64,000 nt of DNA from JAAYAE01 sp963678395 (GCA_963678395.1 OY782827.1:310001-374000); one strand, 5' to 3'. Positions 51,145 to 59,772 are shown, counted from the first letter of the stretch. Translations and numbers: made by a program. Notes: generated by a model from the sequence alone, not told the origin.

Positions 51145-51885
51145 ATGCGGGCAAATAATACTACGGAAAAACTGACGGTAAGTGCGCTATTAACGGCAAT
51201 TTTTGCCGTAACTGCTTTTGCTTTTAAAGGTTTTGTTATTATTCCAGGAATTACAGAAATCAGACCGGTAAATGCCTTCCCAATATGTTTTGGTTTGCTT
51301 TTTGGCAATGTTGGCGCACTAGCCTGCGGCTTAGGAAATTTTATTGGAGATTTAGTAGGGGGAACACTAACTCCAGCTAGTGTGGGTGGTTTTATTGGTA
51401 ACTATGCTATGGCTTATATTCCTTTCAAAATATGGCAGGGAATAAAAGCCGACGATGAAGAAGCTCTTTTGCTTAAAAAGAGGAAACACTATATAAAATT
51501 TTTCTTTTTATGCTTACTTTTTTCGACTACGGCAGCAGGAATTATCCCGCTTTTTACTGATGTTATTCAAATGGCACCCTATACAATTTTATTTGGTATT
51601 ATTTTAGCTAATGATCTAATTGCACAACTGCTTTTAGGCACCATAATATATAAATTCTTAGCACCACTTATGGTGGAAGGTATTTTGCGCAAAACCTGGC
51701 TGCATGTACGTGATGAATATGTGGTTAGCATAGGACAAAGTCGCTTTTTGACAATCGTTACGCTACTATGCTTAGCAGTGGGCGTATTATTTTTCTTTAC
51801 AACTCCCAAAGGCTATGGCAACTCTCTAGTATTATATACCATGGGCATTATTTCACTAATCATGGTGGGAGCGATGAAGGCGTAG
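51145..51885 (+). CDS. ECF transporter S component (substrate unknown)
   Basis: 246 residues with about six membrane helices. The N-terminal half reads LTVSALLTAIFAVTAFAFKG, IIPGITEIRPVNAFPICFG and GNFIGDLVGGTLTPASVGGF, an S-component pattern with a long cytoplasmic loop (KADDEEALLLKKRKHY) in the middle. GGGGGAG fits ATG 51145. It lies after the folate and DUF815 genes, so a vitamin such as folate is imaginable but not supported by any motif. No ECF energising genes are nearby. Confidence 0.75.
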   Translation: MRANNTTEKLTVSALLTAIFAVTAFAFKGFVIIPGITEIRPVNAFPICFGLLFGNVGALACGLGNFIGDLVGGTLTPASVGGFIGNYAMAYIPFKIWQGIKADDEEALLLKKRKHYIKFFFLCLLFSTTAAGIIPLFTDVIQMAPYTILFGIILANDLIAQLLLGTIIYKFLAPLMVEGILRKTWLHVRDEYVVSIGQSRFLTIVTLLCLAVGVLFFFTTPKGYGNSLVLYTMGIISLIMVGAMKA

Positions 51886-51890
51886 AAGCA

Positions 51891-52416
51891 TAGTTAAGTT
51901 GCACTATGTGCAAGTGAAGTTATGCGAACGCATAAGTGAAGTGCGACTGTGTCGCAGTGAAGTGTTCGCAAGCGAACAGTATTAAAAAAATGTGCAGCAT
52001 CCGCTACGCGGAAACTCAGCTTTTGCTTCGCAAAGTGCAGCTGTTCCTGCGGAACGTGCAGTATTGAAAGCGTTGCTTTCAAAGTTAAGGAAAGTTTTTT
52101 CAAAACTAAACTTATAAAGAAATAATATATTTTTCTATATTGTAGTTTTATAAATTCAGTTTTCGAATGAAAACATCCATAACTTTCGAGCTTGCTCGAA
52201 AAGCTGCACTCAACGAAGTTGAAGCTGCACTATGGCTTTGCCATAACTGCACTTTGCGACTTAGTCGCAAAAGCTGCACATTTTTTATTAGTTCTTCGTT
52301 TTCGTGTACGAAAACTTCAATAACTTCTCCGAAAGAGAACTTCACTGCTCGGAGAGCACTTCACTTGCAACTCGTTGCAACTTCACTGACAACTACGTTG
52401 TCACTTCACTGCTTTT
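51891..52416. repeat. Mosaic palindromic repeat, copy E
   Basis: Left half: TTGCAC-TAT-GTGCAA (51899), TATGCG-AA-CGCATA, GCGAC-TGT-GTCGC and GTTCGC-AA-GCGAAC with AGTGAAGT linkers. Then GTGCAG-linked hairpins (TTTGC-TTC-GCAAA, GTTCC-TGC-GGAAC, TTGAAAGC-GTT-GCTTTCAA), the GTTAAGGAAAG core (about 52084), TTTCGAGC-TTGCTCGAA, CTGCAC-linked CAAC-GAA-GTTG, TATGGC-TTT-GCCATA and TTTGCGAC-TTA-GTCGCAAA. After GTTTTCG-TGTA-CGAAAAC come ACTTCAC-linked GCTC-GGA-GAGC, TTGCAA-CTCG-TTGCAA and GACAAC-TAC-GTTGTC. It fills the gap between convergent genes and touches the tyrS stop codon. Confidence 0.92.
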
Positions 52417-53637
52417 TTATGCCATTATGAGTCGATAAAACTTCTTTTTTCCTTTACGTACCAAAATGCTGTTGTCTTCAGCAAAATCTTCTGCCATAAG
52501 CATTTTGTCCACATCGGTGACTTTGTTTTCTCCCAAGGTCAAACCATTTTGCTCTACCAACCGGCGTCCTTCGCTTTTGCTGGCAAAAATCTTATTGTCA
52601 GCCAAAATATCTATAAGCTTACTGCCTAATTGATCCGCTGCTATTTTCACCGTGGGCACGTCTTCCATGTTGTTGCCACCACTAAAGAGTGCTTCTGCAG
52701 CTGTCTTAGCTTTTTGCGCTTCTTCTTCGCCATGAATTAGTTTAGTTACTTCGTAGGCCAAGATAATCTTAGCCTCGTTAATGGCAGAATCTTTTAATGC
52801 ACCCAAACGATGAACTTCTTCCATAGGCAAGAAGGTAAGAAGTGCAAGACAATTTTCCACGTCAGCATCGTTTACATTGCGCCAGTACTGGTAAAAGTCA
52901 TAAGGTGAAGTCTTAGCAGGATCAAGCCAAAGAGCACCACCTACAGTTTTACCCATCTTTATGCCTTCGCTGGTAGTTAGTAATTTGGAAGTCATACAGA
53001 AGGCACTTTTTTGTTCTTTACGGCGAATAAGTTCGACACCGGCCAACATATTAGACCATTGGTCATCGCCACCTAGTTCCATAACACAATCATATTTGCG
53101 ATTCAAGGTTAAAAAATCATAGGCTTGCATAATCATATAATTGAATTCAAAGAAAGAGAGACCTTTTTCTAAACGTTTTTTAAAACATTCAGCTGCTAAC
53201 ATATGGTTAACGGAAAAATGTACTCCTACTTCTCTAAGCATTTCAATATAATTTAAGCTTAATAGCCAATCTGCATTATTAACCATAATTGCCTTGCCAT
53301 CAGAAAAGTCAATGAACTTAGACATCTGTTTTTTGAAACAGCTAATATTGTGGTCAATAAACTCAGGAGTCAGCATTTTGCGCATATCGTCTTTGCCACT
53401 GGGATCTCCAATCATGCCTGTGCCACCGCCAAGAAGGCAAATTGGTCGATGCCCTGCCTTTTGCATATGGGACATAACCATGAGGGCGATAAAATGCCCA
53501 ACATGCAGACTATCGGCAGTAGGATCAAAACCGATATAGAAAGTTATTTTCTCTTTTTCCAATAATTCCTTAATCTCTTCTTCATGTGATACTTGTTTTA
53601 AGTAACCACGTTCTTGCAAGACATCATAAACAGACAA
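52417..53637 (-). CDS. tyrS: Tyrosyl-tRNA synthetase
   Basis: 406 residues. Class I signatures are present: the HIGH box as DSLHVGHFIALM (about 40), the tyrosine-binding YDFLTLNRKYDC, ELGGDDQWSNM, and the KMSKS loop as SEGIKMGKTVGG (about 232). An S4 RNA-binding domain ends the protein. The frame opens at 53655, but that region holds the Shine-Dalgarno (GGAGGT), so the TTG at 53637 (LSVYDVLQERGYL) is preferred. No T-box is seen in the 25 bases after mscL, so it is probably transcribed with mscL. Confidence 0.95.
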   Translation of the reverse strand: MSVYDVLQERGYLKQVSHEEEIKELLEKEKITFYIGFDPTADSLHVGHFIALMVMSHMQKAGHRPICLLGGGTGMIGDPSGKDDMRKMLTPEFIDHNISCFKKQMSKFIDFSDGKAIMVNNADWLLSLNYIEMLREVGVHFSVNHMLAAECFKKRLEKGLSFFEFNYMIMQAYDFLTLNRKYDCVMELGGDDQWSNMLAGVELIRRKEQKSAFCMTSKLLTTSEGIKMGKTVGGALWLDPAKTSPYDFYQYWRNVNDADVENCLALLTFLPMEEVHRLGALKDSAINEAKIILAYEVTKLIHGEEEAQKAKTAAEALFSGGNNMEDVPTVKIAADQLGSKLIDILADNKIFASKSEGRRLVEQNGLTLGENKVTDVDKMLMAEDFAEDNSILVRKGKKKFYRLIMA

Positions 53638-53661
53638 GACATTACCTCCAATCAATTTTAT

Positions 53662-54096
53662 TTAAGAGTTTAGTTGGGAAGTGCAATGAGGACAACGAGT
53701 TGCTTCTTTGTCAATCTCACTTTTGCAATAGGGGCATAAAAGAGGTGCGACAGGTACTTCCTTTTTCTTGAATTTATTAATTTGGGACACAAGCAAAAAA
53801 ACAACAAAAGCAATAATAATAAAGTCAATAAGATTTGTAAGAAAAAGACCGTACGCAAGAACTGGCACTTTTAATTTAGCAGCTTCAGCTAAATTTGCAA
53901 CAGGTTTGTTCGAAAGGTTAATAAAAAGATTTGAGAAATCAACATCCCCAACAATTTTACCAATTGGTGGCATAATAATATTATTAACTAAAGACGTAAT
54001 AATTTTACCAAAAGCGGCACCAATAATGACCCCAACAGCCATATCCATTACATTACCTTTTAAAGCAAAAGCCTTAAATTCCTTGACAAAAGACAT
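53662..54096 (-). CDS. mscL: Large-conductance mechanosensitive channel with a zinc-ribbon tail
   Basis: 144 residues. MscL opens under membrane stretch to release solutes. The N-terminal FVKEFKAFALKGNVMDMAVG and first helix VIIGAAFGKIITSLVNNIIM are diagnostic; a second helix (FLTNLIDFIIIAFVVFLLVS) follows. Instead of the usual helical tail it ends in a zinc ribbon, CPYCKSEIDKEATRCPHC. GGGGGTG precedes the ATG. tyrS lies just downstream on the same strand. Confidence 0.93.
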   Translation of the reverse strand: MSFVKEFKAFALKGNVMDMAVGVIIGAAFGKIITSLVNNIIMPPIGKIVGDVDFSNLFINLSNKPVANLAEAAKLKVPVLAYGLFLTNLIDFIIIAFVVFLLVSQINKFKKKEVPVAPLLCPYCKSEIDKEATRCPHCTSQLNS

Positions 54097-54160
54097 GTGA
54101 ATACACCCCCAAAATTTATATAGATATATTCTACCACATTTTTTAGAATTTGCTACCGTC

Positions 54161-54189
54161 TTGACTGCACATTAGGTATATTTTATAAT
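54161..54189 (+). promoter_or_regulatory. Promoter of the DnaA-domain-I-like gene
   Basis: TTGACT (54161-54166), 17 bases, TATAAT (54184-54189), 34 bases before the ATG. Confidence 0.88.
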
Positions 54190-54222
54190 GTAATAGCATA
54201 CAAATAATAAGGAGGGGAAAAA

Positions 54223-54558
54223 ATGAGACCGGATTTAGTTGTACCAGGCGAAAACGAAGAAAAATTCATTGTAGCTAAAGAGACAAGAGTTTGCACAGTG
54301 CCCTTTACTCCTTTAGAAGAAAGAATGCTGCAGGAGAAACCCTATTTGATGGAAGGGTTGGGAAAGCTGCGAGAAAAATTGGGCCCGGAAAAATTCAAAA
54401 AATACATTAGTACTATTCACAATATCAATAAAAGCGGCAAGGCTATTTTGCTTATAGCAAATAGTGAATTGCATCGCACAAACTTGGAAAGAGAATGTAT
54501 TGGTGCCATTATGGAAGCTTTTGATGTGGACAACGTTCGCATTGTAGCACAAGGGTAA
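54223..54558 (+). CDS. Small protein resembling DnaA domain I
   Basis: 111 residues. From about residue 40 it follows the pattern of the DnaA N-terminal domain: LMEGLGKLREKLGPEKFKKY (helix pair), a hydrophobic strand AILLIANSELHRTNLERE, and IMEAFDVDNVRIV. No AAA+ or DNA-binding domain follows, so it would be a free-standing domain I that could bind DnaA or DnaA partners. That role is inference from the resemblance only. The first 35 residues are unlike DnaA. Promoter and terminator make it a single-gene unit. Confidence 0.6.
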   Translation: MRPDLVVPGENEEKFIVAKETRVCTVPFTPLEERMLQEKPYLMEGLGKLREKLGPEKFKKYISTIHNINKSGKAILLIANSELHRTNLERECIGAIMEAFDVDNVRIVAQG

Positions 54559-54640
54559 GGCACAAACCTAGAGATTCAGGACCCATGTTTCCACACCTTT
54601 AACAATGACATTACAGCAAATTTTGAGCAAGAATTTAGTA

Positions 54641-54675
54641 AGAGCGTTTTGCAGGTTGTGCAGAACGCTCTTTTT
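54641..54675 (+). terminator. Terminator after the DnaA-domain-I-like gene
   Basis: AGAGCGTTTTGC (54641-54652) pairs with GCAGAACGCTCT (54660-54671), 7-base loop, followed by a T tract. Confidence 0.9.
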
Positions 54676-54779
54676 CTAGCAATTATAGGCGATTTTACCG
54701 CGTACGCCTTTGTTTTATGGTATAATATTAAAGTAATATATTAAAACTTGAATATAATTTACAGCATGAGGTGATGACT

Positions 54780-55262
54780 ATGATGGATGATGAAGATTTT
54801 GGAAAAAAATCCAAGAACGTGGAAAAAGAAAATATTCCTGATGAAGTTGGTTCCCTTAAGATTGCTGACGAAGTATTAAGTATTGTGGCTGGTTTGGCTG
54901 TAGCAGAAGTACAAGGTGTAGCTGGCATGAGTGGTGGCATTGTTGGTGGTATTACAGAGATGCTCGGTAAACAAAATTTTTCTAAAGGTATTAAAGTCAT
55001 ACCAACAGGAAAAACTGTTGTGGTAGAAATTTATGTCATAGTTAAATACGGTTTTAATATTCCTGATGTGGCTATCGCTATTCAAGAAAAAGTAAAGACT
55101 GCAGTAGAAAACATGACAGGTTTCGATGTTACATCTGTCGATGTCCATGTAGAGGGAATTAGAAGGCAAGCAGAAGTAAATATTGGCGAGAATGGCGAGA
55201 ATGCTGAAGAGGCATCTGCTGATAGTGCTTCAAAATATCCTAAGACGGAGGGGATGGAATAA
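54780..55262 (+). CDS. Asp23/Gls24 family envelope stress protein
   Basis: 160 residues. The Asp23 domain spans about residues 22-125: LKIADEVLSIVAGLAVAEVQ, GVAGMSGGIVGGITEMLGKQ, VVVEIYVIVKYGFNIPDVAI and TGFDVTSVDVHVEGIR. Acidic tails lie at both ends. It starts an operon with amaP and a DUF2273 gene, whose products anchor Asp23 to the membrane in staphylococci. GAGGTG (54768-54773) fits ATG 54780. A paralog without anchor genes is at 35787. Confidence 0.9.
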   Translation: MMDDEDFGKKSKNVEKENIPDEVGSLKIADEVLSIVAGLAVAEVQGVAGMSGGIVGGITEMLGKQNFSKGIKVIPTGKTVVVEIYVIVKYGFNIPDVAIAIQEKVKTAVENMTGFDVTSVDVHVEGIRRQAEVNIGENGENAEEASADSASKYPKTEGME

Positions 55263-55780
55263 TGAGTATTCCAGATAGAATAATTTTAACCCTGTATACA
55301 ATCCTAATGGCTGTTGTAGCAATCTTTCTTGTTTTCTTTAGCCTAGGGATTATTTCCACATCTAGTGTGTCAATTTTTGCTGCTACCATGCCGGGACGAT
55401 GGGAATACGCTGTAGGCGGTATTGTTTTATTACTGGTTAGCTTAAGACTTTTAATTGCAGGCTTAGGAGGTACAGGTGTTAGCACCTTGTCTATTGGTAA
55501 CGAAAAAGAAGGTAAAATCCACGTGGGTAAAAGTGCGGTAGAAGATTATATTTCCGAATTCAGCAATGACGTTTTTGGTGTGCACAATGCCAAAGCCGCT
55601 GTAAAAATGACTGACAACTTACTTAATGTGCGTGTGAACGCTTCCATAGAACCGGGGATTAATATTCCTGATACTACAGATGAAATAAAACAAATAGTCA
55701 AAAAAAATGTTCTTGCTACAATTGGCATAGAAGTCAAAGACGTAGAAATATTTTTCAAACATATTAAACCCAAGGAATAG
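55262..55780 (+). CDS. amaP: Asp23 membrane anchor protein AmaP
   Basis: 172 residues with two N-terminal membrane helices (IILTLYTILMAVVAIFLVFF and YAVGGIVLLLVSLRLLIAGL). A cytoplasmic Asp23-like domain follows (GKSAVEDYISEFSNDVFGVH, LLNVRVNASIEPGINIPDT, IGIEVKDVEIFFKHI). It recruits Asp23 to the membrane. The start overlaps the upstream stop by one base; the DUF2273 gene follows closely. Confidence 0.9.
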   Translation: MSIPDRIILTLYTILMAVVAIFLVFFSLGIISTSSVSIFAATMPGRWEYAVGGIVLLLVSLRLLIAGLGGTGVSTLSIGNEKEGKIHVGKSAVEDYISEFSNDVFGVHNAKAAVKMTDNLLNVRVNASIEPGINIPDTTDEIKQIVKKNVLATIGIEVKDVEIFFKHIKPKE

Positions 55781-55792
55781 GAGGAATGTACT

Positions 55793-56020
55793 GTGTTTTC
55801 CGAAATTATGCATAAAGTATGGGAAAATTATAGAGGACGTCTTATAGGGGTTATAATCGGTTTGATTATTGGCTTACTATTTTTATTCATGGGATTCTTC
55901 CGAACTATTTTCCTATTAATATGTATTAGCGCAGGATTTTTTATTGGTAATAGAGTGGACAATAAAGAAGAACTTATAGACCTTTTAGACCGCGTACTCC
56001 CTCCAGGGTACCACAGATAA
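55793..56020 (+). CDS. DUF2273 small membrane protein
   Basis: 75 residues starting with GTG behind AGGAGG. Two hydrophobic helices (LIGVIIGLIIGLLFLFMGFF and TIFLLICISAGFFIGN) end in the family motif VDNKEELIDLLDRVLPPGYH. It is regularly found with amaP and Asp23 and is thought to help with membrane anchoring. Confidence 0.88.
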   Translation: MFSEIMHKVWENYRGRLIGVIIGLIIGLLFLFMGFFRTIFLLICISAGFFIGNRVDNKEELIDLLDRVLPPGYHR

Positions 56021-56041
56021 ACTAAATGAAAGAGGAATAAA

Positions 56042-56455
56042 ATGAGCCGTAGAAATGCACGAGAAATAGTTTTGAAAAGTTTATTCATTATGGATTTCAC
56101 TCCTGACACAGAAATTTCTAACGCACTAAAAGTAGCGGAAGAAGAAATTCAAAGAGCGACTAAAAGCGATGTGGCTTATGCCAAAGAAGTAGTGGAAGGC
56201 ACTATGTCACACATAGAAGAAATTGATAAAGAGTTGGAAGAAACCTCTAAGAAATGGCATGTTAAGCGCATGGCTGCTATTGATCGTAACTTAATTAGGC
56301 TGGCGGCCTATGAGATGTTTATGGGGACGGAGAAGGTTCCTTCAGCAATTGCTATTAACGAAGTAGTAGAACTTGCTAAGCTTTATGGCAGTGATGAATC
56401 GGCTGCTTATGTGAACGGTATATTAGGAAAAATGGTTAAAAATCATGATAAATAA
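56042..56455 (+). CDS. nusB: Transcription antitermination protein NusB
   Basis: 137 residues, all-helical. NusB binds boxA RNA with S10 during rRNA transcription. Recognised by SRRNAREIVLKSLFIMD, IDRNLIRLAAYEMF, VPSAIAINEVVELAKLYGSD and AAYVNGILGKM. AGAGGAAT precedes the ATG. The next gene overlaps it by 11 bases. Confidence 0.95.
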   Translation: MSRRNAREIVLKSLFIMDFTPDTEISNALKVAEEEIQRATKSDVAYAKEVVEGTMSHIEEIDKELEETSKKWHVKRMAAIDRNLIRLAAYEMFMGTEKVPSAIAINEVVELAKLYGSDESAAYVNGILGKMVKNHDK

Positions 56456-57410
56456 GCAAGTGGTTCTGGGCATTGATACTAGCTGCTATACAACTTCAGT
56501 GGCAATAATGGATCTAACCGGGAACCTGCTTGGTGACTTTCGCCGCATACTAACTGTTAAGGCAGGTGGTTGTGGTCTTGCTCAATCAGAGATGGTATTT
56601 CAGCATACACGTAATCTACCTGAACTTATAGAGCAAATAGAAAATATGGCAGAATTACAGGTTGTAGCTATTGGAGTTTCCTCACGCCCAAGACCCTTAG
56701 AAAATTCGTATATGCCTGCTTTTTTAGCAGGATTTGGTTTAGCGAGAAGTTTGGCTAAAGTTTTACAGGTACCTTTGTTTACTTTGAGTCACCAAGAAAA
56801 CCATTTAGAGGCTGGATTATGGTCCGCGGGCGGACCTAGTGCCAGTCACTTTCTTCTTTTACATACTTCAGGAGGCACTACTGATATTATGTCTGTAGTG
56901 CGTCAAAAAAAAGAACTTATATTAGAAACTGTAGGCGAAAGCATAGATTTACATGCCGGACAGTTTATAGATAGGGTCGGAGTAGCTATGGGTTTGCCTT
57001 TTCCTGCAGGCCCTTCCTTGGAAAAATTGGCACAAGAGGCCAAAGAATCCTATGAATTGCCTGTAGCAGTAAGCAAAGAACGTGTTAGCTTTTCAGGACC
57101 GGCGACAGCGGCTTTGCGTGCTCTTGCAACAGGCGTGGATAAAGCGTCTCTGGCTAGAGGCACAGAGATCGCCATAGGTGAAGCTTTTAATCGCAGATTG
57201 CGTAATATTTGTGCTCAAAAAAATATCCAACAGGTACTGCTCGTAGGCGGTGTGGCAGCTAATAAGTTTATTAGAGAGTTGTTAATTACTAAGTTGGCTA
57301 AACGCAATATTAAGGTTTATATTCCGGAAGCAAAGTATAGTGGTGACGGAGCTGTAGGAGCAGCTTTTTATGCCATGCATAAGATGAGGGATAAAAATGT
57401 TAATGGGTAA
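56445..57410 (+). CDS. TsaD/Gcp-like paralog (ASKHA fold, function unknown)
   Basis: 321 residues. It starts like TsaD (VVLGIDTSCYTTSVAIMD) and keeps the actin-like phosphate motifs (LLHTSGGTTDIMSVV, LLVGGVAANKFIREL, KYSGDGAVGAAF). In real TsaD the metal site reads HLEGH; here it is HLEAG, so the second histidine is missing. This suggests a paralog that does not make t6A. Such genes lie between nusB and xseA in various Firmicutes. Overlaps at both ends (nusB by 11, xseA by 14) indicate tight operon coupling. Confidence 0.82.
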   Translation: MINKQVVLGIDTSCYTTSVAIMDLTGNLLGDFRRILTVKAGGCGLAQSEMVFQHTRNLPELIEQIENMAELQVVAIGVSSRPRPLENSYMPAFLAGFGLARSLAKVLQVPLFTLSHQENHLEAGLWSAGGPSASHFLLLHTSGGTTDIMSVVRQKKELILETVGESIDLHAGQFIDRVGVAMGLPFPAGPSLEKLAQEAKESYELPVAVSKERVSFSGPATAALRALATGVDKASLARGTEIAIGEAFNRRLRNICAQKNIQQVLLVGGVAANKFIRELLITKLAKRNIKVYIPEAKYSGDGAVGAAFYAMHKMRDKNVNG

Positions 57411-58614
57411 AGTGTTTACCGTAACCGAAATTAATAGAATTGTAAAAAACCTTTTGGAAAGTCAAAAAGATTTTGCCAATATCCAAGTGCAAGGAGAACT
57501 CTCAAATTTTCGTAGATATCCTTCCGGCCACTGTTATTTTAATCTTAAAGATAAACAGGGCGTTTTGAAAGCAGTAATGTTTGCAGGTAATGCTTCAAGG
57601 TTGAAATTTGAACCTAAAAATGGTGATAGCGTTGTGGTAGTTGGCCGCGTAGGCGTATATGAACGCGATGGTGTTTATCAAATATACGTAGATATTATGT
57701 TGCCCATGGGTGCAGGAAATTTGATGCTGGCCTATGAACAACTTAAAAACAAACTTATGAATGAGGGCTTGTTTGATCAAGCACGCAAAAAAGCATTACC
57801 CACACATCCAACCACTGTGGGAATTATCACATCTTCGGCAGGTGCAGCGGTACGAGATATTATTACCGTATCCAAAAGACGCAATAGTGGGATAAAGCTT
57901 GTTCTTTATCCGGTCAGAGTGCAAGGCAAAGAAGCCATTGCAGAAATTGTTCAAGCTATTGAGTTTATGAATGCACATAATTTGGTTGAAGTACTTATAG
58001 TTGGTCGTGGTGGAGGTTCTCTTGAAGATTTGTGGGCCTTTAATGAAGAAAAAGTAGTTCGTGCTATAGCGGCTTCGCATATACCTATAGTTTCAGCCGT
58101 AGGCCACGAAATAGATTTTACTTTAGCGGATTTTGCCGCAGATTTGCGTGCCGCAACTCCCTCTGCTGCTGCTGAAATTGTAGTAAGTGATAGCAGTGCT
58201 TTAGCAGATAGGGTATCTAAATTAACTAAACGTAATGTGCGTTGTATGGAACAGCTTTTAGCGGAGCATACTACTCACTTAAATAGTTTAAAAAGATCTT
58301 GGGTTTTCACTCAGCCCTATAGATTTTTGGAAGAAAAGCGGTTACGCCTAGATAGAGCTAGTGAGCAGCTCACCGATAATATGAACACTCATTTTAAAGG
58401 GATAGAACATATTTTGGGTATTTTACAAGCTAAATTAGAAACGTTAAGTCCGTTAGCAATTTTGAATCGTGGTTATACCGTAACAGAATTGGACAATGGA
58501 AAATTAGCCAAGTCCATACAGGATTTGCAGGCAGGCCAACAAATAACAACTAGATTTTTTGATGGTACAGCCCTGGCAAAGGTACTGAAGACTATAGGAA
58601 AGGCGGATAGTTAA
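57397..58614 (+). CDS. xseA: Exodeoxyribonuclease VII large subunit
   Basis: 405 residues. An N-terminal OB fold (IQVQGELSNFRRYPSGHCYF, LKDKQGVLKAVMF) is followed by the catalytic region with TVGIITSSAGAAVRDIITV, VEVLIVGRGGGSLEDLWAFN and VSAVGHEIDFTLADFAAD, and then a coiled coil. With XseB it degrades single-stranded DNA. The start may be ATG 57397 or ATG 57403; both overlap the TsaD-like gene. Confidence 0.96.
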   Translation: MLMGKVFTVTEINRIVKNLLESQKDFANIQVQGELSNFRRYPSGHCYFNLKDKQGVLKAVMFAGNASRLKFEPKNGDSVVVVGRVGVYERDGVYQIYVDIMLPMGAGNLMLAYEQLKNKLMNEGLFDQARKKALPTHPTTVGIITSSAGAAVRDIITVSKRRNSGIKLVLYPVRVQGKEAIAEIVQAIEFMNAHNLVEVLIVGRGGGSLEDLWAFNEEKVVRAIAASHIPIVSAVGHEIDFTLADFAADLRAATPSAAAEIVVSDSSALADRVSKLTKRNVRCMEQLLAEHTTHLNSLKRSWVFTQPYRFLEEKRLRLDRASEQLTDNMNTHFKGIEHILGILQAKLETLSPLAILNRGYTVTELDNGKLAKSIQDLQAGQQITTRFFDGTALAKVLKTIGKADS

Positions 58615-58863
58615 ATGGCCACAAAAAAAATAAAAGATGATCTAGGCTTTGAGAAAAATTTAGAACGTTTAGAAACTATAGTCGATACTTTAGAAAGAGG
58701 AGAATTGACCTTAGATGATTCTTTAAAACTTTTTAAAGAAGGCGTTGAATTAAGCAAATATTGTTCCTCTAAACTTGAAACTGTACAGCAGGAAGTAAAA
58801 AAAGTTGTATTAAAGAATAACGGGGAATTTAAACTAGAAACTTTTGCGGGAGAAGACGAATAA
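58615..58863 (+). CDS. xseB: Exodeoxyribonuclease VII small subunit
   Basis: 82 residues forming the two helices of XseB: FEKNLERLETIVDTLERGEL, TLDDSLKLFKEGVELSKYCS and a lysine-rich end. It begins right at the xseA stop and ends directly at the ispA ATG. Confidence 0.94.
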   Translation: MATKKIKDDLGFEKNLERLETIVDTLERGELTLDDSLKLFKEGVELSKYCSSKLETVQQEVKKVVLKNNGEFKLETFAGEDE

Positions 58864-59739
58864 ATGGATTTCAAAAAATATATGGATGACAGAAAATTAC
58901 TTGTTAATACTTTCTTAGAAAAAAGAACAGCAAAAAAAGGGATTTCCAGAGTTGATGACGCTATGCTCTATAGCTTGCTAGCAGGTGGAAAAAGATTGCG
59001 ACCTATGCTGCTTATGGCAGCGGCAGATGCTGTTGGTGGTAACGGTTACAACTATTTATCAGTTGCTTGTGGATTAGAAATGATTCATACTTATTCTCTA
59101 ATTCATGATGACTTACCCATAATGGATAATGATGACTATCGTCGTGGCCGCTTAACTAACCATAAAGTTTATGGTGAGGCATTGGCACTTTTGGCAGGAG
59201 ATGGCCTCTTAACCTTAGCTTTTGAAGTTATGCTGGAACAAAAAAATGTGCCTCCTGAACTATTAATAGAAACAATCAAAGAAGTGGCCATGTGTGCAGG
59301 TAACTATGGCATGGTAGGTGGACAAGTCTTGGATTTGGATTCCGAAGGACAACAAATCACACAAGAAGAAATGCGCACATTGCATGAAGCAAAAACAGGC
59401 GCACTTTTTATTGCAGCAATACGTAGCGGTGCCCGGATGGCGGGAGCAAAACCGGAAGAGCTTTTGGCTATGACTCATTTTGCTGAACTCTTTGGGTTAG
59501 CGTTTCAAATTACTGATGATATCATGGACGTGGAAAGCACCCAAGAAGAAATGGGCAAAGCAGCAGGCAGCGATGCAAAACTAGAAAAAGCCACATACGT
59601 CACTTTATATACCCTGGAGGGGGCGAAAGCCTTGGCAGCAAAAACACTGGAAGAAGCGTTAGAATGCCTAGAAGTATTTGGTACAAAGGCAGAACCTTTA
59701 CGTGAAATTACTAGGATGCTTTATAATCGCAAAAACTAA
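58864..59739 (+). CDS. ispA: Farnesyl/geranyl diphosphate synthase
   Basis: 291 residues of an all-helical prenyltransferase. The first aspartate-rich motif is LIHDDLPIMDNDDYRRG (about 80) and the second is FQITDDIMDVE (about 218). GGKRLRPML binds IPP. The short form with DDLPxMDNDD is typical of bacterial FPP synthases. Its product feeds undecaprenyl and quinone synthesis. dxs, which makes the pathway's first precursor, follows 33 bases later. Confidence 0.94.
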   Translation: MDFKKYMDDRKLLVNTFLEKRTAKKGISRVDDAMLYSLLAGGKRLRPMLLMAAADAVGGNGYNYLSVACGLEMIHTYSLIHDDLPIMDNDDYRRGRLTNHKVYGEALALLAGDGLLTLAFEVMLEQKNVPPELLIETIKEVAMCAGNYGMVGGQVLDLDSEGQQITQEEMRTLHEAKTGALFIAAIRSGARMAGAKPEELLAMTHFAELFGLAFQITDDIMDVESTQEEMGKAAGSDAKLEKATYVTLYTLEGAKALAAKTLEEALECLEVFGTKAEPLREITRMLYNRKN

Positions 59740-59772
59740 TACTAGATATATATTATGAAGGGCGGATTCTAG

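Noticed and set aside
52167..52430. Open frames on both strands in mosaic repeat E
   Set aside because: Same reason: repeat DNA read as protein.
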